The notes under the pieces are model-generated. The model was not told where the DNA came from. It made no database searches and worked only from the letters and a program-made list of their open reading frames with translations. A DNA stretch of 64,000 nt, taken from the NCBI GenBank assembly GCA_030710605.1, contig CP092872.1:95621794-95685793 (forward strand), in the 5' to 3' direction. Both the position numbers and the translations under genes were made by a program. Position 1 is the first letter of the stretch, and every line of letters begins with the position of its first letter. The DNA is from Cordylochernes scorpioides (lineage: Eukaryota > Arthropoda > Arachnida > Pseudoscorpiones > Chernetidae). Positions 50,786 to 61,200 of the stretch are shown one piece after another.

Positions 50786-52290
50786 ATATATATATTTTAC
50801 AAAAACTTTAGATAAATAATAAATTATAAAGGAAAAAATACAATAACGATATAAATAGAGAAAGTCACAACATTTAACTAATTTTATAATATAAATAAAT
50901 ATTGAAATTAAAGAATAATAATAATGACAAAATTTTATTAAAGAAATAAATTAAAAGAAAGAAACATCTTCTTGATAGGAAATCTATTTAGTTTTAAAAT
51001 AAATTCATTTAAAATGAGAAAAAAAAATGAATTTAATTAGAATAGAGATCAAACGATTCTTTTAAAAGTCAACAGACGATAGTATTGCGCATCAATCAAA
51101 CACGATCGTCTGGAATAAATAAATTGAATTATTCAAAGAGAAAATTTACATGGAGACAAATTTAAGATGTATTGTGAGGAGATTCATTAGTGGAGATATA
51201 CAAATATTTTATTTATTTACATATAATTATGTTTACCTCTTTGCGCATGCGCTGTATGTTTCCTATATTTCAATAACAGAGTTATTTGGGAAAAATCTTT
51301 ATCGGATTATATTGAACCTATTTAGGCTTTAAGACAATAGAATTTTTAATACTAAATTTTATTTCATACCAAATTTGATTCGTTCTTAAAGTCCCTAATA
51401 CATTTATAGAAAGATAACCATTCAGAAACAAGATCCCTCAATGGTTTTCTCATTGAGGTAAGAACAGTATGAAATTGTTTTTTATTTAAAAATAAGACTT
51501 TTATAGTTTCAATTCTTTGTTATAAATGGGGGGGAGTGCCAAATTCTTAAATTTAATTAATAAAACTTGCATATGTTTATAGTGATGTATTCCTGAAGGT
51601 GTTTTAAAACTTGTAAAACATCTATGTGCAAATAAAATTAATTTGCATGAATATATATTTTTTAAATATAGAAAAATATATTTTGAAAATAGAGCAATCC
51701 ATAAATAAATCTTTAATTATAAAGGCATATATTGGTAAAATAAATGATATATTTGATCCAATATATGCCTTTTAATTTAAAAAAATATATATATATATTG
51801 TATTCTATTGCATGTGATATGAATGACCAAAAACAAGCTTAATTTTTTCATTAAAAAAAAAAAGAGTCAAAAAAGAATAAAACAGAATATTATTTACACT
51901 AATGACCTCACATATAAGACTAGTTATATGTTTAGGATAATAAATTTAGGGTTAACCTAGTCCACAATATAATACCACAAAATTTATATATATATTGAAT
52001 CAAATCTAAATTCCATCTTTAAATAAACAAATAACACTTGGGGGGAAAATAATTTAAAATTTACGTCGGAAATATAGACGGGGGGTATTGAGAAAAAAAG
52101 TTTGAATTCGATTTAAACATTTGAAATATGAATATCCAACAAAAAAATAAATAAATGGGAATATCATATTTTACAGAAAAACGACGTTTTTTCCGTGATT
52201 TATTCCATTAATCTCGGACCCAGAAGGATTTATACCGTCCATAAATAGGGACAATAAAACGGGACGTCATCTCTACTGGAGCAATTTACG
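50786..52290. other. AT-rich, no gene seen
   Basis: 51680-51785 is a fragment of the GGCATATATTGGATCAAA foldback family (AATAGAGCAATCCATAAATA AATCTTTAATTATAAAGGCATATATTGG). The rest is unrecognised. Confidence 0.45.
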
Positions 52291-53230
52291 CATGATACTT
52301 TTATATTCTAGCAAGTCCCTCCACTCTTCTTTAATTTTATTGGATACATACCTTATATATTATAACATATATACATATCTCCTTTATAACAAGATTCACT
52401 AATACAATCCACAAATATCGAATATATTCCTCTCGAATAATTTACTAAGTTTTATCATCATACTCTACACTTTTATATTCCAGCAAGTCCCTACTCGCTC
52501 TTCTTGAATTATATACCTTATATATTATAACACATATATAACATATATATACATATCTCCTTTATAATGAGATTCTCTAATACAATTAACAAATATCGGA
52601 TATTATCCTCTCGAATAATTTACCAAGTTTATCATCATAATCTATAATTTTATATTCCCCAGCAAGTCTACTAATGCACTATCTCATAGCCACATTTTCA
52701 TTAATTTTATTGTATATATACCTTATTACAACATATATATATACATAACTCCTTTTTATTAATATTCTTTAATACAATCCACAAATATCGAATATATTTC
52801 ACTCAAATAATTTACCAAGTTTTATCTTCATTCTATCTGAGAATCTATAATTTTATATTTACACAGTAAGTCTACTAATCCACTATCTCTTAGAGACATT
52901 TTCTACTATTTTATACCTTATTAAAACATATATAAATTATATTAATAATATTAATGTAAAAATATATATATTTTTAATTGCAGTAGACAGTAGAGAAGTT
53001 TGATACAAGTATATGTGTGAAAGAAACATTCGCGTCTAAATGTTTTCATTTGCTACATATATAACATATATATATATATAAATTCTTTTTAACGAGATAT
53101 TTTATACAATTCCCAAATATTGAATATATTTCTGTGGGATAATTTGCTGAATTCTATCATAATTTATACTTTTATATTCCACAAAGCAAGATTCTACTAA
53201 TAAACTAAATAAGCGACTACTAATGTAATC
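52290..53230. repeat. Degenerate long tandem repeat
   Basis: Roughly 165-190 bp units with TTTTATATTC.AGCAAGTC, ATATATACATATCTCCTTTA, TAATACAAT.CACAAATATCGAATAT and CTCGAATAATTTAC.AAGTTTTATC recur about four to five times with much divergence. Confidence 0.7.
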
Positions 53231-55855
53231 AATTTGCATACTGATATGTAAATATGTATATATCCCTTTAAACTACTTTTTCTTTTTCACACGCAAATAT
53301 CCGATTTGTGGATATGGCGTGTATTCTGCAATTGTTAAATAAAATAAAGAGTCTACTAATCAATTATCTCAAAAACTTTTTATTTTATATTTATTGGATA
53401 TACTTGTTTATAAGGTTTATCCCTAAATTGTAAACAATGGAACACAACGAGCGACTAGACTCTCAATTTGCGAACATTTTAGGAAAGCTACCAGAATAAC
53501 GCAGACATGTTGATACAAATAATCACAGGCGATGATGAGACATGAGTTTACGCGCATGATCCGCAGTTAAAAGGAAGATCAAGTGAATGGGTTGAACGAG
53601 GACAACCAAGGCCCAAAAACTCAAGAAGAATAAAATCCTATGTAACTGCCATGGATTTCTTCATCCAATCTGTGAGAACTTGGAATTCTATCCATAATCC
53701 CTATGTATATGCAAAGTATGCAAGCAGGGAAATCACAAATATGCTGATATGTCAATATTTTCACATCAAGTTATTTTCAACTTTTCAATATTTTCAACTT
53801 TCGTTATTCATTTTAGACGAATTGTTACCCGTGTGTGAATATATGTGCTCACGTGAAAAAAAGGTTTTTAAATTGTTAGATAAATGATAGAGTATACTGA
53901 ATATATAGAGAATTTCAGTGATTTTCTACCTACCATTATTTCCATGGCTTCTCACGTGTTTTCCTTGAAAATTAAATAGAAGAAAGGAGACCAAAATGAA
54001 AAAAAGAAACAAATAAAATATTAATGAGAGAAATTTCTAACGATCCTGTGATTAATGACCGTGAGTTCATTAGTGAATAAATCACTGAGTGTTAACAGAA
54101 AATTTCAGGGGGACCAGGTTTCATTTATTTACAGACCGACTGAGTCATAGAGCAGTCACGCAATGCCAAGTAAGATCGAATTGATGTTATGTTGAGTGGG
54201 CTTCTAAGAAGGCGGCTGAGAATTTAGAAATCACATGGCAGAGACTCGAGCTATGGATTTTATTGGGACCATAATACCCTACTTCCATCGATATATGCAA
54301 ATCTCCCAACTTGTCATTCTTCGGAAATCGAAATGATTTTTGTACGAGATGCATGTTCGTTTTTTTTTTTTTTTTTGAAATTTTAATAAATTTTGTCATA
54401 TAGTTTGATATATGTATGGTTCATTTTTATTTTTTAATATATTGATTTCAGAGATTTTACATATGGGCGTGGGGATTTAAATTGATATTCTTTTATTTAA
54501 ATGTGGATATATGATGGCATTATATGAAATTTTACTAAAAAAATGAGACCTGTATTAGGACGGGCATTTGAAACAAACTGAATATGCAAATTATTCTATT
54601 ATTTATTTGCATATCCCTAGCTTGATGCTATGGAACTCTCCTAATTTTAGTTTGAAGTAAAGTTTCATCCTGAGAGGTGATATATCGTGAAAACAAACGG
54701 AATTTTTGTATATTGGTCTGCTATCTGACTTACTTACATATTCTCGTGTTAATTCGGGCTAGGAGAAATTTCGTGGAAACATAAGAAACTTAAAAACAAA
54801 CCATTCTTCTTTACTCAGTTATTAGAACAGTTGAAAAAAACTGAATTGTAACTATATTGTTATTGTAATATCGACAAACAACAACAGAAGGCTTTTATTA
54901 GGGCCCATTGCCCTGTATGGATTCGCCATACAACAACAAAATAATAGTTTTGTTTCTCCCTTTCCCCATGTGCACGTGAGCCTTTGTTTGAAAAGGGATT
55001 TATTTAAACATCTGTTCTAAAACTTTCCTCACTACCTCTTTTGTGTATGAATCTTTTTTACAATTGATCTGTAGAAATTATAGAGTTCTATTGCTATATT
55101 TTTCTTTTCTGAAATAGTTCTCAGCGTCTTCAGTGGGTTGCTAAATCAACAGAAGGTGTTTTTAAGAGTTTTTTCTCTTTCTTCACCTAAATAATTGCAT
55201 TCTATGATATGTCATTGTAATATCTTAGGTTTTGTAATTTATTCCTACAAAATTTCTGATATATATTTACAAAGAAGTACAAATCGAATTCCCATCCCTG
55301 GCCACTTTATTTTTCCGTTCATCATTACTCTTCACAATTCATCCTTTCATACTTTATCTCTAAGGTTAGAAATTATTTCTCCTTAAAATAAATTTATATT
55401 TTTCGTTCAAAAGAAACATTTGCGGGATAATTGTTAAATAGTATATAATGGTGTAATAGTAAATGTGTAAATGTTCGAAAATTTGCATAGAAAATAGTGT
55501 AATAGGTAATGTATAAATTAAGGTGAAAATGTTAATTTTCCAGGGATAAGTTTCTTTTTTTAAAACCATTCATTTCATAAGTCTTGCGGGAATGAAAGCC
55601 ATTCTCCTACAGGATAAAACACAAGAAAAAAACACAAAATTCGTCAATAGGACACAAGTTAAAATATATTCAAATACTTTGCCCCAATAATAAAGGCTTG
55701 TGTGTGTGTGTGTATATTCAAATACTTTAGTTTTTTTTTATTTCCGTGTTAGAGATTTTTGAATAAATATTTTCAAAAAGAAACCTATTCCTGGAAGCCT
55801 GATATTCAACTTTAATATTGATACAAGAGGGATTATATATATACATATATCAATA
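53231..55855. other. No gene seen
   Basis: AT-rich DNA with no recognisable gene. 53925-53955 (TTTCTACCTACCATTATTTCCATGGC) resembles the SINE tail end. Short open frames have no domains. Confidence 0.4.
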
Positions 55856-55859
55856 TAAT

Positions 55860-56505
55860 ATAATGCGGCCTCTGATTGTAAAACGACATTTGAGAAATTA
55901 TCCCGCATGAGTTTCTTTTCAACGTAAAATCAAATTTTATTTCAAGGAGAAACAACGATTATTTCTAACCTTTTGGATGAGGTATGAAAGGGTGAATTGT
56001 GAAGAGTAATGCTAAACGGAAAAATAAAAGTGTCCAGGGATGGGAATATACATAATATACATATATGCTATATAAAAATATTATTTAATTTAAAATTATA
56101 TTTCATATATTCAATAATTCTGTTTAAATCGACCACCAGATGTCGGGACTTTCCCTATATAAAACCGATTGTTGTTGTTTCTCGATGGCCGGCTCAAACC
56201 TTTTGTACATTATGTAAATAAGTTTTCCCTTTTTTAATCATACGCCTTAAGCAAGGCAGTACTTTTATCAAATTATGTTTTTTATATATTCCTTTAGTTC
56301 AATTAAAGCTATTTTTGTTAACTATTTGTATTATAATTATTTAAATATTACCACGACTCCAGAAAAATATCACATACTCATGGATTTCAAGATCAAGCAA
56401 ATGCTTAACAATTTTCTCAAAATAATCAGCATCAAGTAATATTCTATATAATTCTAATATTCAAAATTCAACAGAAAATCTCATTCTTTATAACATATAT
56501 ATTAA
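55860..56505. repeat. Dispersed repeat, paralogue of 6425-7500
   Basis: GCGGCCTCTGATTGTAAAACG...GAGTTTCTTTTC, CCACCAGATGTCGGGACTTTCCCTATATAAAACC, GATGGCCGGCTCAAACC and CTCAAAATAATCAGCATCAAGTA follow the same order as in the first copy. Confidence 0.65.
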
Positions 56506-56624
56506 AAAGTGTAAATATAATAAATAATATAATAGAAATAATGTAAATGTATTAAATGTGTGAATAAAGTAAGAAATGTAATAGCAAATAGTGTGATAGT
56601 AAAAGTATAAATATTGTAGAAAGT

Positions 56625-57065
56625 GTTTTGAAAATAGAGCAATCCATACTGGAATCATTAGATTATATAAAGGCATATATTGTATTTGTAACAAATAAAT
56701 TTACTGGAAATGTGTTTCTTTTCAATAATATTCTCAAATATTATCTCTACAGACCTTACTGCAATGATATAAGTTATTGTATATTGTATATCAATGTGTT
56801 TCTTTTCAATAATATTCTCAAATATTATCTCTACAGACCTTACTGCAATGATATAAGTTATTGTATATTGTATATCAATGTGTTTCTTTTCAATAATATC
56901 CTTAAATATTATCTCTACAGACCTTACTGCAATGATATAAGTTATTGTATATTGTATATCAATAACTTATATCATTGCAGTAAGGTCTGTAGAGTTAAAA
57001 TTTGATGATATTATTGAAAAGAAACACATTTTCAGTAAATTTATTTGTTACAAATTTATCGAGAG
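56625..57065. mobile_element. Foldback element with triplicated arm
   Basis: The left arm of the 23925-type foldback (AAATAAATTTACTGG...GTGTTTCTTTTCAATAATAT...CTCTACAGACCTTACTGCAATGATATAAG) is followed by two further direct copies of an 84-bp unit (starts 56711, 56795, 56879). One inverted right arm ends GAAACACATTTTCAGTAAATTTATTTG. 84 is a multiple of three, so an open frame runs through it without meaning. The left flank is TGAAAATAGAGCAATCC. Confidence 0.85.
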
Positions 57066-58228
57066 ATGTCAATTAAATTAATAAAATATTATCTATTGAA
57101 TGAAAAGAAAATATTAATATGAAAATCTTTCATTCAATCTAATATGCCTTTTTATTAACTAACAGTATAAATTAGTTTATATGTAAATATATATAGAGTA
57201 ATTAAATAAATAATGAGAATAGTATAATTAGTAAATAATATAAATATAAAATAATTTAACTTAATTACATTTCTCATCATAAAGAGTATATTCTATGGAG
57301 ATTAACAATTATAATCCCCCAACATATATACATACCTAACTCTATGTATTTACCATATATGCATATCCCCACTACTCTATTTTAATTCTCCCGCCCCTAG
57401 ATTAAACATACGGCGGCGGCCATTAAAACTAAGTGTCCTTTAGAAGTGACTTCCCGATAATAACCCGCTTTTGCTAATTGCTTGTAATCATCATTATCAT
57501 CATCATTCTCCTCGTCGTCGTCTGCTCGCCAATAATTTATTCATCACGTGATGCCCGCCATTGAAAACTATAATTCCTAACCTAATTGTTACCAATACTA
57601 GGCTATCATCATATTTCCAAAATGATGCTATCATCAGAGTTAATATTTAGTTTTGAGACGATGATATCTCTTCCTTCTCTGCATCGTTTGACATTAATAT
57701 AGATTTATCTCTTTTCGATTTTTTAAATATATATATTTTTAAATTGAGATATCTTCATTAGAGTTGGCTGGCGTAGATTGGAATTTATTTGATAGGAAAA
57801 AAAAATGCTATTTAGAAAATAGTTTCGTCTTAAAAAAAATTGAGGTTAAAAAATATAATTTTGAAAGATTCTGCGCTATTTCATTCCAATTCATTATTTT
57901 TTCATACTATGAGTACTTTGTAAATAAAGAAAATAAATATATTGAGAGATCCTGGTTTATCAAGGTTTTGAACTCTCCAGAGATTTCGGCAGTTAATTTA
58001 CCAAACTGCTAAAATTGTATTTGTGCTGAAGATTATGTATCATAGGCGTTTTAGGTGATTTTTTTTATGATGGTGTTTGGAAAGACTATGGTAATAAGCT
58101 GTGCTATGATCTTATCATGATGTTTCAATGGTGGTGTTGCTTATCTCCTTATCATACGGAGTTATTGGGTGCTGTTGATGGGAACATCTGAGGTACACAA
58201 AGGTAGGTCTTTGTCTGTTAACATTTAG
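57066..58228. other. No gene seen; one decayed foldback
   Basis: 57400-57600 is less AT-rich, with GGCGGCGGCCATT, a CATCATTATCATCATCATTC run and CACGTGATG, but no gene is evident. 57940-58015 is a decayed GGCTCATCAGT-family copy (CCTGGTTTATCAAGG...GATTTCGGCAG). Confidence 0.4.
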
Positions 58229-61200
58229 CTGGGCTTAGTAAGAGAGCAGCCTTCATGTCTAGGGTACCAGGAGTACAAGACATACTGTCCTCCCCGCCAC
58301 ACTGAGGCAGTTAACAGGACTTGGGGAGGTCTCTATATAATACAGTACTACTGGGCATAGTAAGACAGTTCATGTCTAGGGTACCAGGAGTACAAGACTT
58401 ACTGTCCTCCCCGCCACACTGAGGCAGTTAACAGGACTTGGGGAGGTCTCTATATAATACAGTACTACTGGGCTTAGTAGGACAGTTCATGTCTAGGGTA
58501 CCAGGAGTACAAGACATACTGTCCTCCCCGCCACACTGAGGCAGTTAACAGGACTTGGGGAGGTCTCTATATAATACAGTACTACTGGGCTTAGTAGGAC
58601 AGTTCATGTCTAGGGTACCAGGCGTACAAGACATACTGTCCTCCCCGCCACACTGAGGTAGTTAACAGGACTTGGGGAGGTCTCTATATAATACAGTACT
58701 ACTGGGCTTAGTAGGACAGTTCATGTCTAGGGTACCAGGAGTACAAGACATACTGTCCTCCCCGCCACACTGAGGCAGTTAACAGGACTTGGGGAGGTCT
58801 CTATATAATACAGTACTACTGGGCTTAGTAGGACAGTTCATGTCTAGGGTACCAGGAGTACAAGACTTACTGTCCTCCCCGCCACACTGAGGCAGTTAAC
58901 AGGACTTGGGGAGGTCTCTATATAATACAGTACTACTGGGCTTAGTAGGACAGTTCATGTCTAGGGTACCAGGAGTATATACAAGACATACTGTCCTCCC
59001 CGCCACACTGAGGCAGTTAACAGGACTTGGGGAGGTCTCTATATAATACAGTACTACTGGGCTTAGTAGGACAGTTCATGTCTAGGGTACCAGGAGTACA
59101 AGACATACTGTCCTCCCCGCCACACTGAGGCAGTTAACAGGACTTGGGGAGGTCTCTATATAATACAGTACTACTGGGCTTAGTAGGACAGTTCATGTCT
59201 AGGGTACCAGGAGTACAAGACTTACTGTCCTCCCCGCCACACTGAGGTAGTTAACAGGACTTGGGGAGGTCTCTATATAATACAGTAGTACTGGGCTTAG
59301 TAAGACAGTTCATGTCTAGGGTACCAGGAGTACAAGACTTACTGTCCTCCTCGCCACACTGAGGTAGTTAACAGGACTTGGGGAGGTCTCTATATAATAC
59401 AGTACTACTGGGCTTAGTAGGACAGTTCATGTCTAGGGTACCAGGAGTACAAGACTTACTGTCCTCCTCGCCACACTGAGGTAGTTAACAGGACTTGGGG
59501 AGGTCTCTATATAATACAGTACTACTGGGCTTAGTAGGACAGTTCATGTCTAAGGTACCAGGAGTATATACAAGACATACTGTCCTCCCCGCCACACTGA
59601 GGCAGTTAACAGGACTTGGGGAGGTCTCTATATAATACAGTACTACTGGGCTTAGTAGGACAGTTCATGTCTAGGGTACCAGGAGTACAAGACTTACTGT
59701 CCTCCCCGCCACACTGAGGCAGTTAACAGGACTTGGGGAGGTCTCTATATAATACAGTACTACTGGGCTTAGTAGGACAGTTCATGTCTAGGGTACCAGG
59801 AGTACAAGACATACTGTCCTCCCCGCCACACTGAGGCAGTTAACAGGACTTGGGGAGGTCTCTATATAATACAGTACTACTGGGCTTAGTAGGAGAGTTC
59901 ATGTCTAGGGTACCAGGAGTATATACAAGACATACTGTCCTCCCCGCCACACTGAGGTAGTTAACAGGACTTGGGGAGGTCCCTATATAATACAGTACTA
60001 CTGGGCTTAGTAGGACAGTTCATTTCTAAGGTACCAGGAGTATATACAAGACATACTGTCCTCCCCCGCCACACTGAGGTAGTTAACAGGACTTGGGGAG
60101 GTCCCTATATAATACAGTACTACTGGGCTTAGTAGAACAGTTCATGTCTAGGGTACCAGGAGTACAAGACTTACTGCCCTCCCCGCTACACTGAGGCAGT
60201 TAACAGGACTTGGGAAGGTCCCTATATAATACAGTACTACTGGGCTTAGTAGGACAGTTCATGTCTAGGGTACCAGGAGTATATACAAGACATACTGTCC
60301 TCCCCGCCACACTGAGGTAGTTAACAGGACTTGGGGAGGTCTCTATATAATACAGTACTACTGGGCTTAGTAGGACAGTTCATGTCTAGGGTACCAGGAG
60401 TACAAGACATACTGTCCTCCCCGCCACACTGAGGCAGTTAACAGGACTTGGGGAGGTCTCTATATAATACAGTACTACTGGGCTTAGTAGGACAGTTCAT
60501 GTCTAGGGTACCAGGAGTACAAGACATACTGTCCTCCCCGCCACACTGAGGCAGTTAACAGGACTTGGGGAGGTCTCTATATAATACAGTACTACTGGGC
60601 TTAGTAGGACAGTTCATGTCTAGGGTACCAGGAGTATATACAAGACATACTGTCCTCCCCGCCACACTGAGGTAGTTAACAGGACTTGGGGAGGTCCCTA
60701 TATAATACAGTACTACTGGGCTTAGTAGGACAGTTAATGTCTAGGGTACCAGGAGTATATACAAGACATACTGTCCTCCCCGCCACACTGAGGCAGTTAA
60801 CAGGACTTGGGGAGGTCTCTATATAATACAGTACTACTGGGCTTAGTAGGACAGTTCATGTCTAGGGTACCAGGAGTACAAGACATACTGTCCTCCCCGC
60901 CACACTGAGGCAGTTAACAGGACTTGGGGAGGTCTCTATATAATACAGTACTACTGGGCTTAGTAGGACAGTTCATGTCTAGGGTACCAGGAGTATATAC
61001 AAGACATACTGTCCTCCCCGCTACACTGAGGCAGTTAACAGGACTTGGGGAGGTCTCTATATAATACAGTACTACTGGGCTTAGTAGGACAGTTCATGTC
61101 TAGGGTACCAGGAGTATATACAAGACATACTGTCCTCCCCGCCACACTGAGGTAGTTAACAGGACTTGGGGAGGTCCCTATATAATACAGTACTACTGGG

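Noticed and set aside
56628..57005. 125-codon frame with repeated 28-residue units
   Set aside because: It follows an 84-bp tandem expansion of a foldback arm; no domain or codon bias.
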